From Neorhizobium alkalisoli (GTDB lineage: Bacteria; Pseudomonadota; Alphaproteobacteria; Rhizobiales; Rhizobiaceae): 64,000 nucleotides of DNA. Positions 1 through 9,722 of the stretch are shown here, piece by piece (the stretch's first letter is position 1; every line of letters starts with the position of its first letter). The stretch spans positions 434,001 to 498,000 of the forward strand of contig NZ_VIWP01000002.1 in NCBI RefSeq assembly GCF_007829835.1. The letters run 5' to 3'. The position numbers and the translations under genes were made by a program. The notes under the pieces are model-generated. The model did not search any database, was not told where the DNA came from, and saw only the letters and a list, made by a program, of their open reading frames with translations.

Positions 1-1
1 C

Positions 2-814
2 GCCGGCCGTCCGCCGTCCGAAGGTGGCTCGCTTGCCACATCCTTTGCCCCAGCCAAAGCGCTGAGTTCGCCGAAAAAAGCCGATGCCGATGATCCGGTG
101 GCGCTGACGCCGGCTGCCTGGGGTCGCCTCGGCAATCCGGGCAGCCTTGCCGGCCGCACGATCGACGTTTCCTCTCTCTCGGATATCAAGCTGCGCGACA
201 AGGAAGTCGTTCTGTCCTTCGACGATGGCCCGATGCCGAAGAAGACGGAGCGGATCCTCGCGACGCTCGATGAATTCGGCGTCAAGGCGACCTTCCTGAT
301 GGTCGGTGAAATGGCCAAGGCACATCCGGAAATCGCCCGCGAAGTGGTTGCGGCCGGCCATTCGATCGGCAGCCATACTTACCGCCATCCTGACCTTGCG
401 CATCTTTCGTTCGATGCGGCAGTCGCCGAGATCGAAAAGGGCAAGGCGGCCGTTGCCAGCGCCACGCATGAAGATCCGGAATTTTTCCGCTTCCCCTACC
501 TTTCCGATAGCCGCAAGCTGCGCCAGTGGGTTGGCGATCACGGCATGGTGGTGATGGATGTCCAGGTCGATTCGAAGGATTATTTCGGCGTCACCCCGGC
601 TGCCGTCGCGACCCGGACGATGAATACGCTGCGCGTCCAGCGCAAGGGCATCATCCTGCTGCACGACATCCATATCCGCACCGCGGCCATGCTGCCGGCG
701 CTGCTGACGCAGCTGAAGGCGGAAGGTTACAAGGTCGTGCGGCTGCGCCATGCCGGCGGTTCGCGCATGCTGACGGCTTCGATCATGGGATCGACCGAAA
801 CCGTGGTGCGCTGA
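2..814 (+). CDS. Polysaccharide deacetylase (NodB homology domain), 5' end outside window
   Basis: The reading frame is open from base 2, so the start lies upstream of the window; the visible N-terminal part is an Ala/Ser/Pro-rich stretch that looks like a linker. The catalytic carbohydrate-esterase-4 domain follows. Motif 1 LSFDDGP (about 212-232) holds the general-base and metal-binding aspartates. Motif 2 HSIGSHTYRHP (about 359) supplies the metal-binding histidines. FRFPY and the late LLHD motif complete the active site. Members of this family remove N-acetyl or O-acetyl groups from peptidoglycan, chitin oligomers or exopolysaccharide; the substrate cannot be told from sequence. The protein faces holC and pepA convergently. 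The family call is firm, the precise role unknown. Confidence 0.88.
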   Translation, partial: AGRPPSEGGSLATSFAPAKALSSPKKADADDPVALTPAAWGRLGNPGSLAGRTIDVSSLSDIKLRDKEVVLSFDDGPMPKKTERILATLDEFGVKATFLMVGEMAKAHPEIAREVVAAGHSIGSHTYRHPDLAHLSFDAAVAEIEKGKAAVASATHEDPEFFRFPYLSDSRKLRQWVGDHGMVVMDVQVDSKDYFGVTPAAVATRTMNTLRVQRKGIILLHDIHIRTAAMLPALLTQLKAEGYKVVRLRHAGGSRMLTASIMGSTETVVR

Positions 815-868
815 TCGGGCCAGCCCGGAGATTTGAAAATCGAGAACAGCGTGTAGCGGAAAAGCGCC

Positions 869-1318
869 TCACGCCTTCTTCACCCAGCGCCCTTCTTCGG
901 ACTGCTGCCAATAGGTCAGCGCATGTCCCTCGCCTTTCAGGCGTTTCCACTGGGCGCGCGCGCCTTCCAGCTGCTGCTGGTCATACCCGTCGAACATGAA
1001 GACGATCCGCTCATAGCTTTCCACCGCCGGCGGCTCGGCGCCGTCGACGACGAAGCGGACTGTTGCGGAATTCGGGTTGTCCTGCGTTGCCGTCAGGAGA
1101 ACAGGCTGGTCTTCCGCCATCGGCGCAGCATCCGTGCCATGGCCCAAAAAACTGTCGTCGCGAAAGGTCCAGAGATGGTCGTCGAGAAAATCCCGGCGAC
1201 CTTCGAGCCCCGTCTGAACCACCACTTTCCAGCCGCGCTCGACACTCTTTTCCAAGAGTGCCGGAAGCGCGTCTTCCAGTTTCGATTCGGTCAGGTGATA
1301 AAACAGGACGTCGGTCAT
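869..1318 (-). CDS. holC: DNA polymerase III chi subunit
   Basis: A 149-residue protein beginning MTDVLFYHL, matching the chi subunit in length and in its N-terminal strand, which in this family follows the pattern of a small Rossmann-like fold. Chi belongs to the clamp-loader complex and links it to single-strand-binding protein at the replication fork. The start ATG shares its A with the stop of pepA (TGATG at 1316-1320), so the two genes are almost certainly translationally coupled; the frame is open further upstream but that part lies inside pepA. The pepA-holC pairing is common in alphaproteobacteria and supports the call. Confidence 0.88.
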   Translation of the reverse strand: MTDVLFYHLTESKLEDALPALLEKSVERGWKVVVQTGLEGRRDFLDDHLWTFRDDSFLGHGTDAAPMAEDQPVLLTATQDNPNSATVRFVVDGAEPPAVESYERIVFMFDGYDQQQLEGARAQWKRLKGEGHALTYWQQSEEGRWVKKA

Positions 1319-2808
1319 CAGCCCTCGTAATGCGCCCTGACAAGCTCGTCCAGCAGGCGGACGCCGAAACCGGAGGTCCAGGACTGGCTGATCTCGTTCG
1401 TCGGCGAGTTCAGAGCCGTGCCGGCAATGTCGAGATGCGCCCAGGGCGTATCGCCGACAAAACGCTTCAGGAATTGCGCGGCGGTGATCGAACCGGCCTG
1501 ACGGCCACCGGAATTCTTCATGTCCGCAAAACGGCTGTCGATCATCTTGTCGTATTCCTTGGCGAGCGGCAGGCGCCACAGCTTTTCGTGGGTCGTCTCG
1601 CCCGCAGCGGAGAGTTCAGCGGCCAAAGTGTCGTCATTGGAAAACAGGCCGGCGTGATGGGCACCGAGCGCCACGACAACGGCACCGGTCAGGGTCGCGA
1701 GGTTGATCATGAAACGCGGCTTGAACCGTTCCTTGGTGTACCAAAGCGCATCGCCGAGGACGAGCCGGCCTTCGGCATCGGTATTGACGATCTCGATCGT
1801 CTGGCCGGACATCGACGTGACGATATCGCCGGGACGCTGCGCATTGCCGTCGGGCATGTTTTCCACGAGGCCGATAATGCCGACGACATTGGCCTTCGCC
1901 TTGCGGGCGGCCAGCGCGTGCATCAGGCCGGTCACGGCGGCAGCGCCGCCCATGTCGCCCTTCATGTCTTCCATGCCGGCACCGGGCTTGATGGAAATGC
2001 CGCCGCTGTCGAAAACGACGCCCTTGCCGACGAAGGCGACCGGCGTTTCACCCGATTTGCCGCCCTTCCACTGCATGATTGCCAGCCGCGGCGGCTTTGC
2101 CGAGCCCTGCGCAACACCGAGAAGCGCGCCCATGCCGAGCTTCTTCATTTCCTTCTCGGTCAGGATCTCCACCTCGACACCGAGCTTTTCCAGTTCCTTC
2201 GCCTTGTCGGCGAATTCGACCGGACCAAGCACGTTCGGCGGCAGATTGACGAGGTCGCGGGCGAGATTGACGCCGCCGGCAATCGCCTGCGACGTGGCAA
2301 AGGCCTTCTTCGCTTCCTTGGCCGAAGCGGTGACGATCTCCACCGTCACCTTCTTCGGCGCCTTGTCGTCGTCATCGGCCTTCTTGGTCTTGTAGGCATC
2401 GAACGTATAGGCGCGCAGAAGCATGCCGAGGGCGAAACCGGCAGCCTGATCGGCACCGACTTCCACACCCGGCGCATCGAGGAAAACGGTGACCGAGGTC
2501 ATCGACTTGACCGTTGCGGCAGCGGCGCCGCCGGCCTTCAGCCAGTCATAAGCCTCGAGTTTGCCGGCCTTGCCGAGACCCAGCACGACGAGACGATCGG
2601 CGGGCGAGCCCTGCGGCGCGATCACGTCGAGAACAGACATCGACTTGCCCTTGAAGCCGGCAATGCCCGCGGCGCGAACCGCGACGTTTTCAGGGTCGGC
2701 CACGTCGGCACCCGCCGCCGGCTCATCGCCGGAGAGCTTCAGCTGGATTGCAAGCCCACCCTTGAGCTTTGCGGTGGCGGCGAAGGTGATGTGGAAATCG
2801 ACGGACAT
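1318..2808 (-). CDS. pepA: Leucyl aminopeptidase (M17 family)
   Basis: This 496-residue cytosolic dizinc exopeptidase releases N-terminal residues, preferably Leu. The C-terminal catalytic domain carries the family signature [12 protein letters not shown] and the metal-ligand stretch with [10 protein letters not shown]; the N-terminal macro-like domain is also present. The length equals the usual family length of about 500. I chose the ATG at 2808 (MSVDFHITF) because a GGAG site lies about 7 bases upstream, whereas the in-frame ATGs further upstream have none. It is the first gene of a pepA-holC pair, divergent from the PAP2 phosphatase gene. Confidence 0.95.
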   Translation of the reverse strand: MSVDFHITFAATAKLKGGLAIQLKLSGDEPAAGADVADPENVAVRAAGIAGFKGKSMSVLDVIAPQGSPADRLVVLGLGKAGKLEAYDWLKAGGAAAATVKSMTSVTVFLDAPGVEVGADQAAGFALGMLLRAYTFDAYKTKKADDDDKAPKKVTVEIVTASAKEAKKAFATSQAIAGGVNLARDLVNLPPNVLGPVEFADKAKELEKLGVEVEILTEKEMKKLGMGALLGVAQGSAKPPRLAIMQWKGGKSGETPVAFVGKGVVFDSGGISIKPGAGMEDMKGDMGGAAAVTGLMHALAARKAKANVVGIIGLVENMPDGNAQRPGDIVTSMSGQTIEIVNTDAEGRLVLGDALWYTKERFKPRFMINLATLTGAVVVALGAHHAGLFSNDDTLAAELSAAGETTHEKLWRLPLAKEYDKMIDSRFADMKNSGGRQAGSITAAQFLKRFVGDTPWAHLDIAGTALNSPTNEISQSWTSGFGVRLLDELVRAHYEG

Positions 2809-3117
2809 TACGGCTCCAGGCATTTGCTGCAAAAAGATGCGCCGATCATCACGCTTTCGTCCATGAACGCAAGGCAGGACGCACCGGCATCGGCAATTTG
2901 GCGTGCAACGCGCCGAAAACCAGCCCTTCTTCGAACCAATCGGATGCAGGACGGAATGGCGTCGCCCGCAGCGGATGGCGAAGAACGTCGCGACTCAAGC
3001 TTTCGTCACGGCATCATCAAATGCCTTTCATGAAAGTCCGGCATAAGATCCGTGGGGCGGCCGACGGGCAGCGGATGCCATCAGATCAATGGATCAACGC
3101 CCGATGGAATCAGCACG
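2809..3117. other. Divergent intergenic region, pepA / PAP2 gene
   Basis: A 309-base gap between two divergently transcribed genes, so it should hold both promoters. The only symmetric element I see is a perfect 12-bp palindrome at 3025-3036 (CTTTCATGAAAG), which could be an operator; no convincing -35/-10 pair stands out. No RNA gene or conserved ORF is visible. Confidence 0.4.
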
Positions 3118-3912
3118 ATGCCGCAGACACTGCTTCTTCCCTTCCCCCTGCAGCAGTCGGCACGGCGGCATTTTTTCGCAGGCGCGACCGGCTGGCTCGC
3201 CGTACTGGCGACGGCATGGTGCCTGCTTCTCGCCCTGTTCCACGCCTTTCCACAGATCGATATCATGGTCGCCGAGGCGTTCTTTCGGGAAACCGCCTGT
3301 AACGGCGCAAACGCCAAGGCGGTGATCTGCGGCTTTTTCCCCTACAGCAAGGATCCCGGCCTCATCCTTGTGCGTAAAATCCTGTTCTATCTGCCGGGAG
3401 CCTGCGGCCTCTATCTGCTTTACCGGCTGCTCGATAACTTCCAGCATCACGGCGCCACCTATTGCTGGCGCAAGGCACGCGATTATTCGATCGCCCTGAC
3501 CGCGCTGCTCATCGGCCCCTATCTGCTCGTCAATCTCGTCATCAAGCAGATTTCCAACCGGCCGCGTCCCTATGACACGGATCTGTTCGGCGGCAGCTCG
3601 GCCTTTACGGCTGCCGGCGATTTTGCAGGCGCCTGCATGCGTAACTGCTCCTTCATTTCCGGAGAGGCGGCCGGCACCGGCTGGATGGCCTGCCTGATCG
3701 TGCTTCTGCCAAAACATCTGCGGCTGACATTCGGTCCGCCCCTGATCGCCATTTCGCTGGTTTCACCGGCCCTCAGACTGGCTTTCGGCGGCCATTATCT
3801 GTCGGATGTCATGCTCGGCTGGCTGTCGGCTCCGGTCGTCTATGCGGCCGTTGCGCTGCGATACGAAATGTCACAACGGGGAAGAAAACAATGTCCCCCA
3901 ACAATTTTGTGA
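3118..3912 (+). CDS. PAP2-family membrane phosphatase, lipid A phosphatase-like
   Basis: A 264-residue integral membrane protein with several hydrophobic helices and the three PAP2 active-site motifs: KQISNRPRP (motif 1), SFISGEAAG (motif 2) and LRLAFGGHYLSD (motif 3). Motif 2 reads SGE where the family consensus is PSGH, so the usual histidine is replaced by Glu. Motif 3 keeps its nucleophilic His and the Asp. Rhizobial lipid A phosphatases of the LpxE/LpxF type belong to this superfamily, and the neighbouring lptFGD genes make an envelope-lipid substrate plausible, but substrate assignment is inference. The start at 3118 (MPQTLLLPF) is preceded by GGAATCAGC; upstream in-frame starts give an unlikely hydrophilic N-terminus. 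Confidence 0.75.
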   Translation: MPQTLLLPFPLQQSARRHFFAGATGWLAVLATAWCLLLALFHAFPQIDIMVAEAFFRETACNGANAKAVICGFFPYSKDPGLILVRKILFYLPGACGLYLLYRLLDNFQHHGATYCWRKARDYSIALTALLIGPYLLVNLVIKQISNRPRPYDTDLFGGSSAFTAAGDFAGACMRNCSFISGEAAGTGWMACLIVLLPKHLRLTFGPPLIAISLVSPALRLAFGGHYLSDVMLGWLSAPVVYAAVALRYEMSQRGRKQCPPTIL

Positions 3913-4023
3913 CATTAGGCCTGTCGCAAATGCCGTTTCTATCGCTTAGATAGGCGCGGCTGTCATCACGGGATGACGGGCGGGACGACAGGCCATCAGG
4001 CAGGACTTGGGCATCAGGCGGGA

Positions 4024-5202
4024 ATGAAACTTCTCGAAACCTACATACTGCGCCGGATCATACAGATGTTCCTCGTGGCACTGGTTCCGGTGCTGACGAT
4101 CATCTGGACGATCCAGGTGCTCGGCCGCATCAACCTGGTCACCGATACGGGCCAGTCGATGGGCTCGTTCATGCTGCTCGCAAGTTACATCCTGCCGACC
4201 ATCATCCCCGTCGTGCTGCCGTTCGCGCTCGTCATCGGCATCACCCAGACGCTGACGGCGATGAACAACGATTCGGAGCTGCCGGTCATCGATGCAGCCG
4301 GCGCCAGCCGCAGCATCATCTACAAGCCGGTCATCCTTCTGGCGCTGGGCCTCAGCCTCGCCTCCTTCGCCATCACCAATTTCGTCGAACCGGTCTCGCG
4401 GCTGGGCGCGCGCCAGATGGTCGCTGCCGCCTATGCCGACCTTCTCTCGTCGGTGATCGAGGAAAAGACCTTTCGCACGATCGAAGACGGGCTTTACGTG
4501 CAGATCTCGGAGCGCCATTCGGGCCGCGTCCTGAAGGGCCTGTTCGTGGTGGATTACCGCGATCCGCAGTTCGATCTGATCTATTACGCCCGCGAAGGCT
4601 CGGTCGATCCGGGCGGCACGTCGCTGACGATGCGCGACGGCGAAGTCCACCGCAAGGGACCGGACGGCCGTATCTCGATCGTCAAGTTCGCCTCCTATGC
4701 CTTTGATCTTTCTTCGATGACCAAGTCGGACAATGGTGGTGGCCTGCCGCTTTATTCCGGCGACCGTCCCCTGAGCTTCCTGCTCAATCCCGACCCGAAC
4801 GATCCGGCCTATCAGAAGAAACCCGAAAGTTATCGCAGCGAACTGCACCGTCGCCTCTCCGACTGGCTGTTCCCGATCACCTTCGCGCTGATTTCCCTGC
4901 TCGTCGCCGGCAATACCCGCTCGCATCGTCAGGCCCGGCTGCATCCGATGATCTATGCTCTGATCGTCGCCTTCCTTCTGCGCTGGGTCGGCTTCTCGGC
5001 AACGAACCTGACGGAGCGCAACGCGGCCTATATTCCGCTGGTTTATGCCATTCCGCTCGGCACCTGCGCGATCGTCAGCTTCATGCTGGCAACCAATCGA
5101 CAGATCCAGATGCCGAAATTCATCGGCAACGGCATTACCAGCATGACCCGATCCGTGCAGCGGCGGCTTCCGAAGCCCGGCTCCAAGGGAGGTGCGGCAT
5201 GA
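4024..5202 (+). CDS. lptF: LPS export ABC transporter permease LptF
   Basis: A 392-residue inner-membrane permease of the LptB2FG transporter, which extracts LPS from the inner membrane and feeds it to the periplasmic bridge. It has the YjgP/YjgQ layout: three N-terminal membrane helices, a periplasmic beta-jellyroll (roughly residues 130-260) and three C-terminal helices. The start at 4024 (MKLLETYILRR) follows a GGCGGGA site and begins with the typical short cytoplasmic helix. Its TGA overlaps the lptG ATG (ATGA at 5199-5202). It heads an operon running through rsmA. Confidence 0.95.
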   Translation: MKLLETYILRRIIQMFLVALVPVLTIIWTIQVLGRINLVTDTGQSMGSFMLLASYILPTIIPVVLPFALVIGITQTLTAMNNDSELPVIDAAGASRSIIYKPVILLALGLSLASFAITNFVEPVSRLGARQMVAAAYADLLSSVIEEKTFRTIEDGLYVQISERHSGRVLKGLFVVDYRDPQFDLIYYAREGSVDPGGTSLTMRDGEVHRKGPDGRISIVKFASYAFDLSSMTKSDNGGGLPLYSGDRPLSFLLNPDPNDPAYQKKPESYRSELHRRLSDWLFPITFALISLLVAGNTRSHRQARLHPMIYALIVAFLLRWVGFSATNLTERNAAYIPLVYAIPLGTCAIVSFMLATNRQIQMPKFIGNGITSMTRSVQRRLPKPGSKGGAA

Positions 5203-6287
5203 TCTTCTCGACACTCGGCCGCTACTTCTTCAAGCGCTACATCATCACCGCCTTCTGGTTCCTGCTCGGCGTCAGCGCGATCATCTTTCTTGCCGATTTC
5301 AGCGAGACGAGCCGGCGGCTTTCTGGCCTGACGGGCTATACGGTCTATGGCGCGCTTGCGATGACGGCGATGCGCGTCCCGCAGATCCTGCAGCAGGTCA
5401 TCCCGACACTCAGCCTGTTCATCGGCATGACGGTGCTGATCGCGCTCAACCGCCGTTACGAGCTGGTGGTGACGCGCGCCGCCGGCATTTCCGTCTGGCA
5501 GTTCGTCACCCCGTTCGTGGTCGGCGCTTTCCTGATCGGCCTTTTCACGATCTTCGTCATCAATCCGCTCGGCGCCTGGGGCCAGCGCGAATCGATCTCG
5601 CTGGAGACGACCTGGCGACAGGCGAGCAATCGCGCCAAGGCCTCCAATTTCGTGCCGTGGATTCGCCAGATCAGCGGCAACGAGGACACGATCATCGGCG
5701 GCAAGAGCTATCGCGATAGCGGAACCGAGCTGCTCGACGTGGTGGTTTTCCACTTCGACAAGGACGATCGCGTCACGCTTCGGCAGGATGCGAAGTCGGC
5801 AAAGTTGGAAGATGGTTACTGGCTTCTTAAGGATGTTGTGGAGAATCGCCCGGGCGAAATCTCGACCCGTAAGGATACGGTACAGCTTCGCACCAACTTG
5901 AGACGCGAATATATTTCCGAAAGCCTGGCGCAGCCGGAAACCATTGCGTTTTTTGACCTTTCCAGAAAGATCGAGATCGGAAAATCCTTCGGAATCTCGA
6001 CAAAGGCGCTTGAGACACAGTTCCACTCGCTGCTGTCGCTGCCGATCCTGCTTGTGGCCATGACTCTCATTGCTGCAACAGTATCGTTAAAATTCAGTCG
6101 CTTCGCACAGTCGCGATCGATGATTCTGGGTGGCATAGTTTCAGGCTTCGTGCTTTATGTTGTGACCGTGCTTGTAAAAGCATTCGGGGGCAGTGGGGCG
6201 ATTCCTCCTTTCGTTGCGGTCTGGATTCCAGTCACCGTGGCGACAGCGTTGGGCGCAACAATTTTGCTCCATCAGGAGGATGGCTAG
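5199..6287 (+). CDS. lptG: LPS export ABC transporter permease LptG
   Basis: A 362-residue partner of LptF with the same three-helix / periplasmic jellyroll / three-helix layout; it begins MIFSTLGRYFFKRY and ends with hydrophobic helices. Together with LptF and a cytoplasmic LptB encoded elsewhere it forms the inner-membrane LPS extractor. The four-base overlap with lptF and the one-base overlap with lptD (TAGTG) show tight translational coupling, fitting proteins that assemble into one trans-envelope complex. Confidence 0.95.
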   Translation: MIFSTLGRYFFKRYIITAFWFLLGVSAIIFLADFSETSRRLSGLTGYTVYGALAMTAMRVPQILQQVIPTLSLFIGMTVLIALNRRYELVVTRAAGISVWQFVTPFVVGAFLIGLFTIFVINPLGAWGQRESISLETTWRQASNRAKASNFVPWIRQISGNEDTIIGGKSYRDSGTELLDVVVFHFDKDDRVTLRQDAKSAKLEDGYWLLKDVVENRPGEISTRKDTVQLRTNLRREYISESLAQPETIAFFDLSRKIEIGKSFGISTKALETQFHSLLSLPILLVAMTLIAATVSLKFSRFAQSRSMILGGIVSGFVLYVVTVLVKAFGGSGAIPPFVAVWIPVTVATALGATILLHQEDG

Positions 6288-8617
6288 TGGCGGCAATCGA
6301 CCGCAAGAAATTTAGACGGCTCGCCGCCGCCCTGCTGACCGGAGTGTCTGTAAGCGTAATTGGCGTTGCTGGAACCGGCGCATATGCGCAGGGTCTCGCC
6401 GTGCCGCAGGCTGCCGATGGCGCGAAGATGCTTCTTCGTGCGAACGAGCTCGTCTACAATCAGGACAATAAGCGCGTCACCGCAACCGGGGCCGTGCAGA
6501 TCTATTACAACCGCTACCGCATGGTCGCGCAGCGGGTGGAATATGACCAGACGACCGGACGCGTGATGGCGACCGGCAATATCGAATTCATCGAGCCCTC
6601 GGGCAACCGCGTCTATGCCGACCAGCTGGATGTGACCGATGACTTCGGCGAAGGCTTCATGAACTCGCTGCGGGTCGAGACGACGGACAATACGCGTCTT
6701 GCCGCCGAAAGCGCCGAGCGTCAGCCCGGCGAAGTCATGGTGCTCAACAACACCGTTTATACCGCGTGTCTTCCTTGCGCCGCGACGCCCGGAAAGGCGC
6801 CCGTCTGGCAGGTCAAGGCGCAGCGCGTCATCCGCAACGGCCAGACCCACACGATCCGGCTGGAGAATGCCCAGTTCGAGCTGTTCGGCATGTCGCTCGG
6901 CACCCTGCCCTTCCCGGTCACGGTTCCCGACGAGACGGTCGAGCGCAAGTCGGGCTTCCTGTTCCCGAAGTTCAGCGCCAGCGACAATCTCGGCTTTGGC
7001 GTCTCGGTTCCGTATTACCATGTCTTCTCACCGAGCATGGATGCGACGCTGACGCCGACCTATTATTCGACCCAGGGTCTGCTCGTCGAAGGCGAAGTGC
7101 GTAACCGCTTCGAAAACGGCCAGCATACGTTCCGTTTCGCCGGCATCGACCAGCGGGATCCGGGCACGTTCGATGCGGAAACCAGCGACCGCGCCCAGGA
7201 CACGCGTCTGATGGCCGCTTCCAAGGGCGACTTCCAGATCAATCCGCGCTGGTCGTTCGGCTGGAACGTCATGGCCCAGACGGACAACAACTTTGCCCGT
7301 ACCTACAATCTCGACGGTCTGGACAGCGACACGTTCACCAACGACGTCTATCTGACGGGTCTCGGCAAGCGTAACTATTTCGACCTGCACTCTTATTATT
7401 TCGACGTGCAGGACAACGCGGTCGAAAACGATCTCGAGCGCCAGCAGGCGATCGTCTATCCGTCTCTCGACTATACCTATTACGCACCAGAACCGGTTGC
7501 CGGCGGCGAGCTTTCGATCACCGCCAACCTCACCAATCTGACGCGTCGCCAGGAAGATTCGTATTTCGAAGGCACGACCAACCGTTTCCCGGGGCTTGAA
7601 GGCGATTACAGCCGCCTGACCACGGAAGCCGAGTGGAAGCGCACCTTCACGACGCCCGGCGGCCTGCTCTTCACGCCGATCCTCGCCGCACGCGCGGACG
7701 GCCTGCATCACGACATGTCGGACCTGTCTGCCGCCTATGACGGCAATCTGGAGCCGAACGGCTCGGATGGCCGCTACATGGTCACGGCCGGTTTCGAAAC
7801 CCGCTATCCGATCCTGATCTCGGCCGGCAGCAGCAGCCATATCATCGAGCCGATCGCCCAGGTCTTCCTGCGGCCGAACGAGCAGATGGCCGGCGGCCTG
7901 CCGAACGAAGATGCACAGAGCTTCGTATTCGACGCGACGACCCTGTTCGAGCGCGACAAGTTCTCGGGCTTCGACCGTGTCGAAGGCGGCTCGCGCGCCA
8001 ATGTCGGCGTTCGTTATACCGGCTCGTTCGACAATGGCGTCGGCCTGCGCGGTATCTTCGGCCAGTCCTATCAGCTGTTCGGCCAGAATTCGTTCGCGAC
8101 GGAAGACCTCGTTCAGGCGGGTGCTGATTCCGGCCTCGAAACGAAGCGCTCCGACTACGTGGCGATGGCTGCGATCGACCTGCCGCAGGGTTTCTCGGTC
8201 GGCACCAATACGCGCTTCGACGAGAAGAGCTTCCAGGTTCGCCGCATGGATACGTCGCTCAGCTACACGACGCCGCGCGTCAGTGGACAGCTGGTCTACA
8301 CCAAGCTCGATCCGCAGGAAGAATATGGTGATTCCGAACCGACCGACGTGTTGAAGAACACGATGTCGCTTCGGATCAACGAGAACTGGTCGCTGGCCGG
8401 CTCCGCCACCTACGACTTCGCCAACAATGACATCATCCGCCGTGGCGTCGGTATCAGCTACGCAGACGAGTGCACGATCTTCACGCTCGCCTATACCGAC
8501 AAGCCTTCGGACTCTGATGCCAATGACTGGACGATCAGCGCAAGGCTGAGCTTCCGGACACTCGGCGATATCAATATCGGCTCGACCAAGGATTATCAGG
8601 AAAACTTCCGGAACTGA
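6287..8617 (+). CDS. lptD: LPS assembly outer-membrane protein LptD
   Basis: A 776-residue outer-membrane beta-barrel that inserts LPS into the outer leaflet with LptE. A signal peptide ends around ...GTGAYAQG (residue about 35). Residues about 45-170 form the periplasmic OstA/LptA-like domain and the rest is the large barrel. Cysteines appear as a CLPC pair near residue 162 and a single ADEC near residue 725, consistent with the disulfides that mature LptD needs. The GTG start at 6287 uses the last G of the lptG TAG. Placement after lptFG and before a surA-like chaperone gene matches the E. coli lptD-surA arrangement. Confidence 0.95.
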   Translation: MAAIDRKKFRRLAAALLTGVSVSVIGVAGTGAYAQGLAVPQAADGAKMLLRANELVYNQDNKRVTATGAVQIYYNRYRMVAQRVEYDQTTGRVMATGNIEFIEPSGNRVYADQLDVTDDFGEGFMNSLRVETTDNTRLAAESAERQPGEVMVLNNTVYTACLPCAATPGKAPVWQVKAQRVIRNGQTHTIRLENAQFELFGMSLGTLPFPVTVPDETVERKSGFLFPKFSASDNLGFGVSVPYYHVFSPSMDATLTPTYYSTQGLLVEGEVRNRFENGQHTFRFAGIDQRDPGTFDAETSDRAQDTRLMAASKGDFQINPRWSFGWNVMAQTDNNFARTYNLDGLDSDTFTNDVYLTGLGKRNYFDLHSYYFDVQDNAVENDLERQQAIVYPSLDYTYYAPEPVAGGELSITANLTNLTRRQEDSYFEGTTNRFPGLEGDYSRLTTEAEWKRTFTTPGGLLFTPILAARADGLHHDMSDLSAAYDGNLEPNGSDGRYMVTAGFETRYPILISAGSSSHIIEPIAQVFLRPNEQMAGGLPNEDAQSFVFDATTLFERDKFSGFDRVEGGSRANVGVRYTGSFDNGVGLRGIFGQSYQLFGQNSFATEDLVQAGADSGLETKRSDYVAMAAIDLPQGFSVGTNTRFDEKSFQVRRMDTSLSYTTPRVSGQLVYTKLDPQEEYGDSEPTDVLKNTMSLRINENWSLAGSATYDFANNDIIRRGVGISYADECTIFTLAYTDKPSDSDANDWTISARLSFRTLGDINIGSTKDYQENFRN

Positions 8618-8764
8618 TCTCCGCGAAGTGATCGGCCCGGCCACCAGGTCCGGGCCGCCTTGTCATGGTTTTGCCGCAACGATTGTGCAAGCGGGCTCCG
8701 ATCGGCTAGTATAAAGGCCGGAGTGAGCGGGACTGGACCGCAGCGGAAAAAGGGATTGGGTTTG

Positions 8765-9712
8765 ATGTTTGCAAGGACTGCAACGCGCAACACGCTGATG
8801 GCGCTTGCCGCACTCGCCGCCTCGACTTTCATCATGCCGACGATGGCCGGCGCACAGAGTGCCAGCAGCGTCGCCGCCGTCGTCAACAAGACGGCAATCA
8901 CCACATCCGACGTTGCGCACCGCGTGGCCTTCCTGCGCCTGCAGCATCGTCCGGGCGACGCGAAGACCGCCCGCCAGCAGCTGGTCGACGAAACGCTGAA
9001 GCGCCAGGAAATCGCCCGCGTCAAAATGTCGGTCAGCACTGACGACGTCGACAAGTCCTTTGCGCGCTTTGCCGCCAGCAACAAGATGACCGTGCCGCAG
9101 CTGACCGAGATCCTGTCCAAGGCCGGTGTCGGCGCCGAGCACTTCAAGGCCTATATCGCCGTACAGATGAGCTGGCCGCGCCTGCTCAACGCCCGTTACG
9201 GCGGTGGCCGTTCGCGCATGTCGTCGGACGAGCTCGTCAGCCGCATGATGGAAAACAAGCAGAAGCCGGTCACGACGGAATATTTCCTCAAGCAGGTAAT
9301 CTTCGTCGTACCCGCCGCCAAGCGCAACGCCATCCTCAACAAGCGCAAGGCGGAAGCCGAAGCGTCGCGTTCGAAATTCCCGGGCTGTGACAATGCCAAG
9401 GAATTTGCAGCGACGATGATGGACGTCTCGATCCGCGATCTCGGCCGCGTTCTGCAGCCGGAACTGCCGGAAGACTGGAAGCCGCTGATCGAGAAGGCTT
9501 CCGGCAATACGACGGCCGCCCGCGTCACCGACCGTGGCGTCGAATTCCTCGCCATCTGCGAGCAGCGCCAGGTATCTGACGACGCCGCCGCCGAAGCCGT
9601 GTTCCGCGCCGAAGACCTGACCAAGGAAAAAGACGGCGAGAACCCGAACGAAAAGAAATACATGGACGAGCTGCGCGCCAAGGCGCAGATCGACTATATC
9701 GGCAAGTCCTGA
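8765..9712 (+). CDS. SurA-like periplasmic chaperone / degenerate parvulin isomerase
   Basis: A 315-residue exported protein: N-terminal signal peptide (cut likely after the AGAQ near residue 29), then a SurA N-terminal chaperone domain (about 35-160), then a weakly conserved parvulin-like region (about 175-290) that retains a DLG motif and the closing strand but few other parvulin signature residues. SurA helps outer-membrane barrels such as LptD fold. The start at 8765 gives a classical signal sequence, with AAAGGG upstream; earlier in-frame codons would bury it. It sits between lptD and pdxA, exactly as surA does in E. coli. I am confident of the SurA class, less so of isomerase activity. 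Confidence 0.82.
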   Translation: MFARTATRNTLMALAALAASTFIMPTMAGAQSASSVAAVVNKTAITTSDVAHRVAFLRLQHRPGDAKTARQQLVDETLKRQEIARVKMSVSTDDVDKSFARFAASNKMTVPQLTEILSKAGVGAEHFKAYIAVQMSWPRLLNARYGGGRSRMSSDELVSRMMENKQKPVTTEYFLKQVIFVVPAAKRNAILNKRKAEAEASRSKFPGCDNAKEFAATMMDVSIRDLGRVLQPELPEDWKPLIEKASGNTTAARVTDRGVEFLAICEQRQVSDDAAAEAVFRAEDLTKEKDGENPNEKKYMDELRAKAQIDYIGKS

Positions 9713-9722
9713 CGGAGACAGC

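Noticed and set aside
1063..3033. Long open frame on the plus strand opposite pepA
   Set aside because: It is antisense to a well-conserved aminopeptidase, shows no recognisable motif, and has the Arg/His-rich composition of GC-rich shadow frames.
7028..8644. 538-codon minus-strand frame opposite lptD
   Set aside because: Antisense to lptD, no ribosome-binding site, composition typical of a shadow frame.
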